Below are positions 1-10,100 of a stretch of DNA of 64,000 bases, in pieces. Positions within the stretch are counted from its first letter, which is position 1. Every line of letters starts with the position of its first letter. This DNA is from Bacteroidota bacterium (GTDB lineage: Bacteria > Bacteroidota > Bacteroidia > CAIKAF01). The position numbers were made by a program, and so were the translations under genes. The notes below the pieces were generated by a model, which did not search any database, was not told the origin of the DNA, and saw only the letters and a program-made list of their open reading frames with translations. The stretch is from NCBI GenBank assembly GCA_023432985.1, contig JAEZEQ010000017.1, positions 1 to 64,000 of the forward strand, in the 5' to 3' direction.

Positions 1-1223
1 GCATCCATACCCCATTCATTCATCGTATCCAATTCTTTCACTTCGCCTAAAAAGCAGGCATGAGGCATGGCTAAATCGCGAATATAGCCCTCTACTATTT
101 TAGCAAATTCTTCGGCTCCTTTTTTCCTTTTTGTCCGTAACTTCAAGGCTCTATCTTTCAGATTTTTTTCTGCTTTATCCAGGGTGTTTTTCCAATTCTC
201 CAGTCTTGTTTCGCTACTGCTTTGGCTATGCAACCATTCCGACAATTGTTCTTGCACCTTCAATAATTCCTCTCCATCGTTCACTCTGTGTTTTTTCAGC
301 AGGGCATATAAATCCGACAAACGCAATTCCACCTCTTGCATTCTTTGGGGATTAACTTGAACAGTAGCTAGAATATTATCCAATTCGGAACCTATATCTT
401 TCAATTCAACAATCAGAGAATGCAGCCTTTCATTTTGAGTGGCGAGAGCGCCTGTGTCTCCGGCCAGTTTAGCTAATCCGCTTTTTATTTGTTGCAATTG
501 CTGACTGATATTATTATCCGATTCCTGAATGGCGAAGAGACTACTTTGGAGCGTTTGAATCAGCTCGCCCGCATTGGCCAGCAAAGACAATTCCTGCTCC
601 AATGCAAGTTGTTCGCCTTCCTTATATTGAAAAGCCTGCAATTCTTCGAATAGGTAATTTTTATAATCGAATTCGGCTTTTTGCTGTTCAATATTCTCTA
701 GAAAGGCCTTATACTTTTTTTGATCCTGAATAAAATTTTTAAAATCGGATTTAAAAGATTGCACATCAGGAATTATATTGGCGAAGGCATCGCAGACGTC
801 CATCCTAAATGCGGGTTTAGCCAGGGCGAAGACTTCGTGCTGACTATGAATATCGAAACATTGAGCAGAAATTTCTTTGAGTACATCGAGGGTAACCGGC
901 GTATCATTAATAAACGCGCGAGATTTACCGGAGGGAGAAATTTCGCGTCGAAAAATATTCTCATTATAAAAATCCAATTCTTGTTCTTCGAACAAAATTC
1001 GGTGCTTATCGGATAGTTGAAAGCTTGCTTCTACGATACATTTTTCCTCTTTATTATTCAGAACCGAGACATCGGCTCTTTTGCCGCTAAGCAGGGAGAG
1101 GGCACCCATAAGAATAGACTTACCGGCTCCGGTTTCTCCGGTAATTACCGTAAAGCCCGAATGGAATGCAATATCTAATTGGTGGATTAGTGCATAATTC
1201 TGTATATAAAGTCGGCTCAACAT
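1..1223 (-). CDS. recN: DNA repair protein RecN, 3' end beyond window (partial)
   Basis: SMC-like ATPase that acts at double-strand breaks during recombinational repair. About 407 N-terminal residues are visible; the family is usually near 550, so the C-terminal ATPase half with Walker B lies past the left edge. The N-terminus begins MLSRLYIQNYALI and carries the Walker A GETGAGKS at residues 29-36, followed by LLSGKRADVS and the family's DIHSQHE block near residue 125. A long charged, coiled-coil-like stretch rich in Glu, Gln and Leu follows. The ATG at 1223 is chosen because it gives the canonical RecN start. It lies 65 bases downstream of the barrel protein gene on the same strand. A near-consensus -7 box (CATTTTTG) ends five bases before this ATG, so it may have its own promoter. 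Confidence 0.95.
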   Translation of the reverse strand, partial: MLSRLYIQNYALIHQLDIAFHSGFTVITGETGAGKSILMGALSLLSGKRADVSVLNNKEEKCIVEASFQLSDKHRILFEEQELDFYNENIFRREISPSGKSRAFINDTPVTLDVLKEISAQCFDIHSQHEVFALAKPAFRMDVCDAFANIIPDVQSFKSDFKNFIQDQKKYKAFLENIEQQKAEFDYKNYLFEELQAFQYKEGEQLALEQELSLLANAGELIQTLQSSLFAIQESDNNISQQLQQIKSGLAKLAGDTGALATQNERLHSLIVELKDIGSELDNILATVQVNPQRMQEVELRLSDLYALLKKHRVNDGEELLKVQEQLSEWLHSQSSSETRLENWKNTLDKAEKNLKDRALKLRTKRKKGAEEFAKIVEGYIRDLAMPHACFLGEVKELDTMNEWGMD

Positions 1224-1288
1224 TGGTACAAAAATGGAGAATAATTTTTAAAAAAAGGGGGAAGCGTTCATATTTTGAGCCGAAAAGC

Positions 1289-2209
1289 TTAAGGTGTGCG
1301 CATAATTCTTTCGCGGCGCTTTTTCCGTTCTTCCTTTCTTCTTTCTTTAATCCAATCCGGCGTTGTATCTTTCAGTCCTTTAGATGGCGGAATATAGTAG
1401 GACATACCAACGGATACGAACTGTCCTAATATATTGAAACCATCATTTCCTTTATCTTTTTGTCCGAACGGATAAATGGCGTAAGTTTCTCCGTTTCGGG
1501 TGCTCCAATACTCGGCATATCCGGTCATTACAGCCGGGAAAGGTCGTTGAAAAGTGAGACCGAGTGCTATATATCCCGATTTTTTCGTTCGCCATTCCAT
1601 ACCAAAATTCACTTTTGCACTGGGAATAACCAAACTTTTTTTGGCTCCATAAAACAACCAGGAACCGTCATCGCCTAGGGTTTTATCGTAATTATCGGGG
1701 GTATAAATATGGCTGGGAAAAAACTCCAATCCTAATCCGACACCAAAATGCAGCCATAATTGATCTGTAGCTTGCAAGTGCAAGTGTGCGATAATAGGGA
1801 CTTCGTAAGAAATAAAATTAAAATTACCGCCGGCGAGCAGACTGTCATTAGCTCCGGGAGCTACGTCATTAATGCTTAATTGAAAACGGCGTTGCGTATA
1901 ATACAGTCCTGTGGTCAGGGAGAACATATTTCCCATTTTCATTTTTTTGAATTGCACCAAATCGAATCGAACTGTAGCGCCTGCTCTAAAGCTAATCAGG
2001 GATTTAACGCCGAAGCGAACATTTTCAACATTATTGGTAATCTCCACTCCCCTGCCAAACATATTGGTAGGCACGATGAGTCCCAGTTCGGGGCCACCGG
2101 TAATAACGTTCCCTTGTTCCACTATATATCTGTCTTTAGCTTCCTGAGCCGACAAAAGAGCGGAAAGCAACAAGGAAAAAAGCGTGGTATAAAATTTCAA
2201 AAATCTCAT
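1289..2209 (-). CDS. Outer-membrane beta-barrel protein, function unknown
   Basis: A 306-residue protein with a clear Sec signal peptide (about residues 1-21, ending LLSAQ). The mature part alternates hydrophobic and polar residues with many Gly and aromatic residues (for example the segments around FSLTTGLYYTQRR and HFGVGLGLEFFP), the usual look of a PorT/OmpW-like eight-stranded barrel of Bacteroidota. The C-terminus is unusual: a strongly basic, hydrophilic tail (residues about 285-306, rich in Lys and Arg) follows the last strand, so the protein does not end on the aromatic residue seen in most barrels. It lies upstream of recN on the same strand and divergent from the rhomboid gene. No specific function can be assigned. 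Confidence 0.75.
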   Translation of the reverse strand: MRFLKFYTTLFSLLLSALLSAQEAKDRYIVEQGNVITGGPELGLIVPTNMFGRGVEITNNVENVRFGVKSLISFRAGATVRFDLVQFKKMKMGNMFSLTTGLYYTQRRFQLSINDVAPGANDSLLAGGNFNFISYEVPIIAHLHLQATDQLWLHFGVGLGLEFFPSHIYTPDNYDKTLGDDGSWLFYGAKKSLVIPSAKVNFGMEWRTKKSGYIALGLTFQRPFPAVMTGYAEYWSTRNGETYAIYPFGQKDKGNDGFNILGQFVSVGMSYYIPPSKGLKDTTPDWIKERRKEERKKRRERIMRTP

Positions 2210-2265
2210 AATTGAGTGTAAAAATACTATTTAGTAAGCATAGCACCTAACACATTTTTCGGGCA

Positions 2266-2296
2266 TTGTGGAATGGATGAAAAACATGTACATTTG
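2266..2296 (+). promoter_or_regulatory. Bacteroidetes-type promoter of the rhomboid gene (leaderless)
   Basis: TTG at 2266-2268, a 20-base spacer and TACATTTG at 2289-2296. The -7 box ends four bases before the ATG at 2301, so the transcript should begin at or next to the start codon. This places all longer start options (GTG 2268, ATG 2277, ATG 2286) inside the promoter. Confidence 0.75.
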
Positions 2297-2300
2297 GCCC

Positions 2301-3140
2301 ATGGATGCAAAGGTGACTTTATTATTAATATTGGCTAACGTTATTTTCTCGATTTTAGGATTTTCGAACTCGCAATTTTTCGAACGTTATTTATTTCGCA
2401 TCGGCGATATACGTAAAAAGAGGCAATATGAGCGATTGTTGACATCGGGATTTTTGCATGTAGATTATATGCATCTCACCTTTAATATGTTTACCTTATA
2501 TTTCTTTGGTTCATTTTTAGAAAACCGCATACAAATTCCCATTCCTGTTTATGCTTCTTTATATTTTATCTCGCTCTTAGCGGGGAATATATTGGCATTA
2601 TGGCTTAATAAAAACAAGCTCGAATATGCGGCGGTGGGGGCATCCGGTGCGGTTTCGGGAATTTTATTTGCCACCATAGCTTTATATCCGGATCTAACCT
2701 TGGGCTTATTTTTTGTGATACCTATGCCGGCCTGGTTATATGGAATAGGCTTTATGTTGTATTCCTTATTCGGGATGCGCAGTAAAAACCGGAATATTGG
2801 ACATGAAGCGCATTTGGGTGGTGCACTTGCGGGCATAATCGGAGCCTGTGTACTCTATCCGCAGATATTAGAAAGACATCTTCTCATTATATCTCTTATG
2901 ACTTTTCCCTCATTGATTTTTCTTTTTATTTCGATCAAATTTCCATATTTACTCGAAGCTTCCTTTTATAAGAAAAAGCCAAATTTCCCCATTGATATAG
3001 ATGCTGAATTTTATGAAAATAAGCAAAGAGAAGAGCAGGAAATAAACCGCATATTAGAGAAAATAAACGCGTGGGGTATAGAGAGTTTAAGCAGTGAAGA
3101 GCGGATTAAACTCGAGCGTTGGAAAAACAAGATATCCTAA
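2301..3140 (+). CDS. Rhomboid family intramembrane serine protease
   Basis: Intramembrane protease of the inner membrane that cleaves transmembrane segments of other proteins. With the ATG at 2301 it has 279 residues. Several hydrophobic helices are visible, with the family's H-x-x-x-x-H-x-x-x-N signature in HVDYMHLTFNM, the catalytic serine in GASGAVSG (Ser near residue 115) and the catalytic histidine in HEAHLGG (His near 171). A hydrophilic tail of about 70 residues follows the last helix. A longer reading frame extends upstream to 2268, but the perfect -7 box at 2289-2296 lies within it, so the shorter start is preferred. The 3' end nearly meets the convergent DUF4249 gene with no terminator between them. 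The substrate is unknown. Confidence 0.9.
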   Translation: MDAKVTLLLILANVIFSILGFSNSQFFERYLFRIGDIRKKRQYERLLTSGFLHVDYMHLTFNMFTLYFFGSFLENRIQIPIPVYASLYFISLLAGNILALWLNKNKLEYAAVGASGAVSGILFATIALYPDLTLGLFFVIPMPAWLYGIGFMLYSLFGMRSKNRNIGHEAHLGGALAGIIGACVLYPQILERHLLIISLMTFPSLIFLFISIKFPYLLEASFYKKKPNFPIDIDAEFYENKQREEQEINRILEKINAWGIESLSSEERIKLERWKNKIS

Positions 3141-3145
3141 ACCTA

Positions 3146-4051
3146 TTATTCTGCTTTACGCCAAATATCCATTTGCGCATAACCCACAAAGCCGCCCAAT
3201 GCGCCGCCTGTCACGTTTCCTTTTACGGTAACGGGGTTACTGAATGGGTTTCCGGAAATACCTGCTGCTTGTTCGAGTGTGCGTATATAATCGTATGAAA
3301 TGGCATCAATGGAAGCAAAGCGCACATAAACCGAGTCTCCCAAGACCCATTTATAGCGTGTGGGGTCATCTTGGCCTCCGCTGTTTGCGGTGAAAATAGA
3401 GGATTGTTCTTCCGGTCTCACAAATGGAAATTCTATATAAGTTCCATTATAAGCCTGATCATCAATAACAGAGTTTCCGGGTATTATGGCATAATTGGCA
3501 TAGCCTTGTCTTTTGGCAAAGAGGCGATAAATATTTCCTGGTGCAGGTGGATCTTGAAAATAGAGTCGGCATGATCCCAAAGAATCTGAATTGGCATCTT
3601 TGAACCATTTTATACTATCGAGTGCTACAATATTTTGGGGAATATAGGTATTGGCTGTATATGTTTTACCTTGCGTAGAAATGGTCAATTGGTAACTTTT
3701 GCCAGGTTGTCCTACAATGGAATCGCCTTTATAAAGTAGGGGTGGAAATTTAGTATTATCGAAGCTGAGACCCAAGGTTTCTGTCATAGAACCATCTGAC
3801 AGTGTAACGACGGCATCGGTAACAATAAACTTGTCAATTTGAGCCGGGTCTGTAAAATCCAGATCCGAAAAGTCGGTAAAAAAGGGAAAGGAATAAGTGA
3901 GACTCACGGAGGCGTATTCGCCAACAAAAATAGAGCCGTCGACCACCACTTTCTTATCCACTTCGGGCAGATCTACCGTTATATCTTTTTCGCAGGCAGC
4001 AGGTAGAAAAGCAGCCAATAAAAGGAATAAAAAATGGGATAATTTTTTCAT
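3146..4051 (-). CDS. DUF4249 family lipoprotein
   Basis: A 301-residue predicted lipoprotein: the signal peptide ends LLAAFLPAAC, with the lipobox cysteine at residue 20. Right after it comes the DUF4249 hallmark, an acidic start followed by VDLPEVDKKVVVDGSIF. The rest is a beta-rich, probably Ig-like or carbohydrate-binding fold. In Bacteroidota this family is commonly encoded directly downstream of a TonB-dependent receptor, as here: the receptor's stop is only two bases before this ATG region, so the two are almost surely one operon. By analogy with SusD-like partners it may sit on the cell surface beside the receptor; the cargo cannot be told from sequence. Confidence 0.85.
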   Translation of the reverse strand: MKKLSHFLFLLLAAFLPAACEKDITVDLPEVDKKVVVDGSIFVGEYASVSLTYSFPFFTDFSDLDFTDPAQIDKFIVTDAVVTLSDGSMTETLGLSFDNTKFPPLLYKGDSIVGQPGKSYQLTISTQGKTYTANTYIPQNIVALDSIKWFKDANSDSLGSCRLYFQDPPAPGNIYRLFAKRQGYANYAIIPGNSVIDDQAYNGTYIEFPFVRPEEQSSIFTANSGGQDDPTRYKWVLGDSVYVRFASIDAISYDYIRTLEQAAGISGNPFSNPVTVKGNVTGGALGGFVGYAQMDIWRKAE

Positions 4052-4053
4052 AA

Positions 4054-6408
4054 TTAATATTTAAAATTCCATGTAATTGAAGGGATAATTGGGAATACAG
4101 CTACTTGTTTTGCTCTGATTTTGAAGTCGCCATCATTCAAATTTCCTTCCTGGGTATAATAAATGAAGAATGGATTTTGGCGGCTATATGTATTGTAAAC
4201 AGAGAGGTTAATGCTGGATTTAAATCGTTTATCGGGTTTGGATGTCACATAGGTTATACTTAAGTCCATCCTATGGTAAGAAGGAAATCTATATCCGTTT
4301 CTGGGTCCGAATTCGGTAATCAAATTCCCTTCCGAGAAGTGTAGAGCAGCGGGCATAGTGAGCGTATTTCCGGAGGAATAGACAAATACTCCGGAGAATT
4401 GCCATCGGTAATTGAGGTCATAATTCACGACCAAGGAAAGGTCGTGTCGGCGGTCGAACTTAGCCGGAAAGGCTTTTCCTTCGTTGAGCATAGGAAATCG
4501 TCTATTGGTCCATGCCAAGGTATAGCCAATCCATCCATTGAGTTTACCTTTCGATTTTCGGATAAAAAATTCGGCTCCATAGCTTTCACCATTACCCTGG
4601 ACTAAAGTATTATCTATATTATCATTGATAGATTGAGCGGGATCGGCACCATCCTGAAATTCCACCAAATTGCGCATAGGTTTATAATACAATTCGACCG
4701 AAGTTTCGAACATATTCTGTTTAAAATTCAGGAAATAACCTAAAGCAACCTGTTGCGAAAATTGAGGTTTAATTTGTTCGGTGGCAGGCAACCACACATC
4801 GAGCGGAAGAGAAACTGTAGCGCGAGATGCCAATTGCACATATTGGTAATTCATGGCATAACTTGCTTTAATGGACATATTTTCGTTAATCAAAAAACGG
4901 CCTGATACTCTGGGTTCGCCTCTGAAATAATCCTTAATCATTTCCCAAGGTTTATAAGTAATCGTATCAATGGTTTGTCCATACGCATCGGTTTTATAGC
5001 GTGTATAATCGCCTAAAAAAGCAAAGTAGGAAGCCCTGGCACCGAAGTTAACTTTCCATCGTTTTGAAATTTCCCAATCATCGCTGATATATACTGCAGC
5101 TTCGTTGGTGTGGTAGTCAAGCGGCTGAGGTAAAACCATATTGCCAAGCTGACTTTCGAAAGTAACATTACTGGGCTTATAGGTATGATCGGTGTATTCG
5201 GCACCAAATCTTACCAAATGTTTCGGGCTTGGGTAATAGTTGTAATCGAGACGAAAACCATAATCACGCACCCCTGAATTCAGCTTAAAAGTAAACTCGG
5301 TTTGTTCGCCCGAGAAACCAAAGGAATAATCGGTAAATAACAAGGTAAGGTTACTGAATAATTTCGGACTATATACGTGATTCCATCGTATGGATGCTGT
5401 TGCATTTGCCCAATCCATTCCGGCATTGAAGGATCCTTCCGGATTTTTAAAGGAGAATTTATCTTTGCCGTAATAGCCACTGATATATATTTGATCTTTG
5501 GGACCTATGACCCAATTCAATTTGGCATTTAAGTCGTAAAAATGATATCCTGAACCTTTGAAATTGCTATTTTTCATAAAAGGCTTAGCCAGCAAATCTG
5601 CATAGGTGCGTCTACCCGAGACGATAAAGGAAAGTTTGTTTTTTACAATTGGGCCCTGGATGGTAATGCGTGAAGCAATAAGACCTATTCCGCCTTCCAC
5701 TTCAAATTTTTTATTATTGCCTTCTTTGGTGGTAATATCTAAAACGGAAGACAAACGTCCACCATATTGAGCGGGCATACCCCCTTTAATAATTTCGGCA
5801 TTTCGAATGGCATCTCCATTAAAAACAGAAAAGAATCCGAATAAATGGGTCGGATTATAAACAGGAACTCCATCCAATAAAATTAGATTTTGGTCGGGGC
5901 CTCCTCCTCTCACATAAAAACCGCTATTCCCTTCTCCACCCGATTGTACGCCGGGCATAAGGGTCATCACGCGGACAATATCCACTTCTCCCCCAAATGT
6001 AGGTAGTTTTTTTATCTCATCTATGGTGAGTGAGATTGAACTCATGCGGGAACTTTGTGTATTATCGGCGGCACGATCGGAAACAATTTCGACCTTTTGC
6101 ATGGTCTTATTTTCACGTTTCAGGTCTATATTCAAACTAATATGCTTATCGAGATATATGGTTTGACTATGGGTTTCATAGCCTAAATACATAAAGTTGA
6201 CCGTATAGGTATCTGCAGGAAGAGTTAGAGAGTAAAAACCATAGGTATTAACAGCAGCTCCGCCTCGGGTTTCTTTCACAAATACATTGGCTCCAATTAG
6301 GGCTTCCCCATTTGCTGCATCTTTCACATAACCACTGATCGTAAATTTGTTTTGAGCAGCTAAAGAAATTGAACTTAAAAAGATTAGTAATAGGATATAA
6401 ATCCGCAT
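4054..6408 (-). CDS. TonB-dependent receptor with carboxypeptidase-regulatory-like domain
   Basis: Outer-membrane active transporter, 784 residues. Order of parts: signal peptide (1-18, ending SLAAQ); carboxypeptidase D regulatory-like beta sandwich (about 22-100, with GEALIGANVFVKE); plug domain (about 125-225, with the motif GFYVRGGGPDQNLILLDGVPVYNP); then a 22-strand barrel to the C-terminus. It is of the class paired with DUF4249 lipoproteins rather than with SusD. No TonB box consensus stands out. It is the first gene of the operon with the lipoprotein at 3146-4051. The substrate is unknown; such pairs are often thought to import peptides, glycans or metal chelates, which is inference only. 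Confidence 0.92.
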   Translation of the reverse strand: MRIYILLLIFLSSISLAAQNKFTISGYVKDAANGEALIGANVFVKETRGGAAVNTYGFYSLTLPADTYTVNFMYLGYETHSQTIYLDKHISLNIDLKRENKTMQKVEIVSDRAADNTQSSRMSSISLTIDEIKKLPTFGGEVDIVRVMTLMPGVQSGGEGNSGFYVRGGGPDQNLILLDGVPVYNPTHLFGFFSVFNGDAIRNAEIIKGGMPAQYGGRLSSVLDITTKEGNNKKFEVEGGIGLIASRITIQGPIVKNKLSFIVSGRRTYADLLAKPFMKNSNFKGSGYHFYDLNAKLNWVIGPKDQIYISGYYGKDKFSFKNPEGSFNAGMDWANATASIRWNHVYSPKLFSNLTLLFTDYSFGFSGEQTEFTFKLNSGVRDYGFRLDYNYYPSPKHLVRFGAEYTDHTYKPSNVTFESQLGNMVLPQPLDYHTNEAAVYISDDWEISKRWKVNFGARASYFAFLGDYTRYKTDAYGQTIDTITYKPWEMIKDYFRGEPRVSGRFLINENMSIKASYAMNYQYVQLASRATVSLPLDVWLPATEQIKPQFSQQVALGYFLNFKQNMFETSVELYYKPMRNLVEFQDGADPAQSINDNIDNTLVQGNGESYGAEFFIRKSKGKLNGWIGYTLAWTNRRFPMLNEGKAFPAKFDRRHDLSLVVNYDLNYRWQFSGVFVYSSGNTLTMPAALHFSEGNLITEFGPRNGYRFPSYHRMDLSITYVTSKPDKRFKSSINLSVYNTYSRQNPFFIYYTQEGNLNDGDFKIRAKQVAVFPIIPSITWNFKY

Positions 6409-6519
6409 AAGACATTTTTAGTTTGGGAACACAAAGAAACAAAAAAGTTAAAGATTTCTGTTTGATTAATGAACAAATAATAAATAATTAGTTTGATTTA
6501 CATTTTAGTAAAATTAAAC

Positions 6520-6527
6520 TATATTTG
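6520..6527 (+). promoter_or_regulatory. -7 element of the tRNA-Pro gene
   Basis: TATATTTG fits TAnnTTTG and ends nine bases before the mature tRNA. The region at the expected -33 distance is only weakly similar (TTTA). Confidence 0.55.
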
Positions 6528-6536
6528 TGCCCAATT

Positions 6537-6610
6537 CGGGATGTAGCGCAGCCTGGTAGCGTACACGTCTGGGGGGCGTGGGGTCGCGGGTTCAAATCCC
6601 GCCATCCCGA
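6537..6610 (+). tRNA. tRNA-Pro (anticodon GGG)
   Basis: Complete 74-base cloverleaf. The acceptor stem CGGGATG pairs with CATCCCG; the D arm has GCGC/GCGT with GG in the loop; the anticodon stem CACGT/GCGTG encloses CTGGGGG (anticodon GGG, reading CCC and CCU); the T arm is GCGGG TTCAAAT CCCGC. The discriminator base is A and no CCA is encoded. It stands alone, with its own promoter box and a strong terminator just downstream. Confidence 0.96.
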
Positions 6611-6617
6611 CTTAATT

Positions 6618-6655
6618 AAAAGAGGGCTTAGAGTATAACTCCGGCCCTCTTTTTT
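6618..6655 (+). terminator. Rho-independent terminator after tRNA-Pro
   Basis: AAAGAGGGC pairs with GCCCTCTTT, with an inner GAGT/ACTC helix in the loop and a T run. A's on the other flank mean it may also end the minus-strand gene from 6719. Confidence 0.85.
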
Positions 6656-6718
6656 CTTGCATTCAAAACAAAAACTAAACCCCCTGTTGAACTTTTTTAT
6701 TTTAATTAATACAATTTT

Positions 6719-7069
6719 TTACTTCAGGTATTGAAAGAAATAAATCACTTCATCGCCTAACTCCTCATCTGTTTCGAGAATAGACTTTTTGAATTTCCAG
6801 GTTAAATTTCCACTTTCCCACATAGGTGGATCGGGAAAAAAATCGGGAAAAAATATGTCATTGGCATTTTTTAGATCATCGGGCCACTGCTCGAATGAAG
6901 AAATTAATTCCTTTTCGAATATGAGCGTAGGCATTTCTAAAATAGCTTCCCACCCATTTTCGTCATTAAGTAAATAGGCATTTACTTTCACCATTCCATC
7001 CTCTCTTTGGAAGCCATATAGTATCATGCTCGAAAATGTATATTCTTTATCTTGATGGAAATGCCTCAT
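6719..7069 (-). CDS. Small protein of unknown function (116 aa)
   Basis: A 116-residue acidic, probably cytoplasmic protein with no signal peptide or membrane segment. It is rich in aromatic residues; visible blocks are YTFSSMILYGFQRED near the start, a Pro/Phe-rich patch FFPDFFPDPPMWESGN near residue 80, and a hydrophobic end VIYFFQYLK. I do not recognise the family. The gene follows the giant T9SS cargo gene by 31 bases on the same strand and may be co-transcribed with it; the opposite-strand terminator at 6618-6655 could serve as its end. It is accepted as real because it fills the gap cleanly, has neighbour-like codon use and a plausible A-rich leader. Confidence 0.6.
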   Translation of the reverse strand: MRHFHQDKEYTFSSMILYGFQREDGMVKVNAYLLNDENGWEAILEMPTLIFEKELISSFEQWPDDLKNANDIFFPDFFPDPPMWESGNLTWKFKKSILETDEELGDEVIYFFQYLK

Positions 7070-7100
7070 TTTTTTATAGTGTTTTTAAATTTAGATGAAA

Positions 7101-10100
7101 CTATCGAATTAAATTGACATGACCGATAATCTGTTTGGTTTCTCCTTTAAACTCTTTATACTTAATTTTATAAATATAGGTATCCTGTTTCATTAATTTA
7201 TCCGACATATTCTGAAATCCTCCATTCCATCCTTCGAATATATCATTACTCTTATAAATTAATTCGCCCCATCTGTCAAAGATTAACATTTCGAAATCTT
7301 GAACATAACTGCCAATTACTTTGAAACTTTCATTGAGTCCGTCTTCGTTTGGAGTAAACGAATTGGGAATATAGACACTGCTGTATGGGTTGACGAATAT
7401 TTCTTTGGTGAGTGAATCTATACAGTTTCCATTGCTTACTACTTGTGTAATATAATAGGTTCCATCTTGAGTAAATTGGTAATCGAAATCAGGCGACTGT
7501 ATCACTTGCCCTTGGAAATAATATACAACTTGTGCAGCATTGTATGAATTATCATAAACAGTCATCCATGGGTTATCTAGATTTACGTTAACGGGCGAAT
7601 TAAAATCAGCAACCGGATTTGGATTTACGGTCAGATTTAAGGTAATCACCGAATCACATCCGTATTGATTGCTCATGAGTATCTGATAATTTCCGGTGGA
7701 AGCGTAATTATTTCCGGCAAAATTATATGTTTCTCCGGCACACATGGAATGACTTATGCTTGATGCCGAATTGGGATTAATTTGTACTTCTGTGGTCACT
7801 ATGTCCGAACTACAAATGCCCACTACTAAAAATAAGGAATAGATCCCACTATGCTGTAATGCCGACGGGTTAATTACAGGATCTTCTAAATTGGATACAA
7901 ATCCATTTGGTCCCGACCATTGATAATTAGCACCTGTTACCGGGTTTGAATACAATTCCAATGCATTTCCTTCACATACGGGCGAATTACTACTGATATG
8001 CGGTGCAGAAGGTGGTGGTGCAACAATAACCGCACTCGTAACTGTGGATGATGTACAATTGTTGACTACTATATATAGATCATAATTTCCTGAATATGCT
8101 ACGGCTGCATTGGGAATGCTATTGTCTTCGGTCTGACTGCTAAAGCCATTGGGACCTGTCCAATAATATCCTGCACCGGCTACTGTTGTGGACGTAATTT
8201 CCAGCGTACTTCCCTCACATATAGGTCCGTTATTGGCCACCACCGGAGCAACAGGAATCGGGTTTACTACCAAATCTACTGTCGACGTAGCGGAAGTACA
8301 ACCCAAGGCTACAACGTAGTTGGAGTAAGTTCCACCATTTGCTAAAACAACATTATTGATGGTCGGATTTTGATCGCTAGAAACAAAATTATCAGGACCT
8401 GTCCAGTTATTTCCCGAAGCTACATCGGAGGTCAAATTTAAGGTTGCACCCACACAAAGCGGACCATTTTCTCCAAGAACCGGTGCGGCCGGAATGGGAT
8501 TTACAACCACATTCACCGTTGAGGTGGCAGAAGTACAACCCAAGGCTACAACGTAGTTGGAGTATGTTCCTCCATTGGTTAAAGCAACCGAACTAAGGCT
8601 CGGATTTTGATTGGTCGAACTAAAGCTATCCGGGCCTGTCCAGTTATTTCCCGAAGCTACATCGGATGTTAGGTTGAGCGTTGCGCCCACACATAAAGGT
8701 CCGTTTTGAGCGAGTACCGGTGCGGCCGGAATGGGATTTACAACCACGTTTACCGTTGAGGTAGCAGACGTACATCCCAAGGCTACAACGTAGTTGGAAT
8801 AAGTACCAGCACTTGTAAGAGCAACCGGATTAATAGTCGGATTTTGATTCGTTGAAGTGAAGCCGTTAGGGCCTGTCCAGTTATTACCGGAGGCTACATT
8901 AGAAGTCAAATTCAAAGTTGCGCCTACACATAAAGGGCCGTTTTGAGCGAGAGTTGGAGCAGCAGGAATGGGATTTACCACCACATTTACCGTTGAGGTG
9001 GCGGAAGTACACCCGAGGGCTACAACGTAGTTGGAATAAGTACCTGCACTTGCAAGGGAAACGGGATTAATATTCGGATTTTGATTCGTTGAAGTGAAGC
9101 CGTTAGGACCTGTCCAGTTATTACCGGAGGCTACATTAGATGTTAAATTCAAGGTTGCGCCTACACATAAAGGTCCGTTTTGAGCTAAGACTGGTGCAGC
9201 CGGAATGGGATTTACCACCACGTTTACCGTTGAGGTAGCAGACGTACAACCCAAGGCTACAACGTAGTTGGAGTAAGTACCTGCACTTGTAAGAGCAACC
9301 GGATTAATACTCGGATTTTGATTCGTTGAAGTGAAGCCGTTAGGACCTGTCCAATTATTTCCCGAAGTAACATTGGATGTTAAGTTGAGCGTTGCGCCTA
9401 CGCATAAAGGTCCGTTTTGAGCGAGAGTTGGTGCGGCCGGAATGGGGTTTACAACCACATTCACAGTCGAGGTAGCGGACGTACAACCATTCAACACATT
9501 ATAGGCGGTATAAGCACCCGAAGCGGCTAAAGAGGCATTTGCAATAGTTGGGTTTTGGGAGGTGGATGAAAATCCGTTAGGTCCGGACCACACTACAGAG
9601 GACACATTAGAATACAATTGCAGGTTCGCGCCCACGCAAACGGGTCCATTAGAATTTAGGACAGGTGCAGGCGGATTCGGCACAACAGAAACGAGAACGA
9701 GAGAAGTATCGAAACAGCCATTCAGGTCCGTTCCATACATTTGAATAGAGTAATTGCCCGGTGCGAGCGTAATAGGGCTACCGTTTACAATGGGGCTGGG
9801 CCAGGTATAATTAAGGGCTCCCGAACCGTTAAAAGTAATCGGTGTACCTTGACAGGTAGTAATATCGGGGCCTGCGTCTACATTTGGATTTGCATGTACA
9901 AGAATAGAAACAGAGTCCGTTGCCGAGCATCCGGTAGCGTTATCCGTACCTGTGAAATAGTACCAATTATTTCCCACAGGAGGAATAAAAGGCACCCCTT
10001 CCACAATACCGTGCGACCAGGATCCGGTAACGCCTGGGTTTGTGGCACCTGTAACCGTAACCTGAGTTTCTTCGCAAATAGTGAGTGGATTTCCGGCATC

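Noticed and set aside
720..1016. Plus-strand frame over recN
   Set aside because: It lies antisense to the recognised RecN ATPase region and has no initiation signal.
8254..9438. CRISPR-like regular repeats
   Set aside because: Units are 237 bp, contiguous, and translate to an Ig-like module; there are no spacers and no cas genes.
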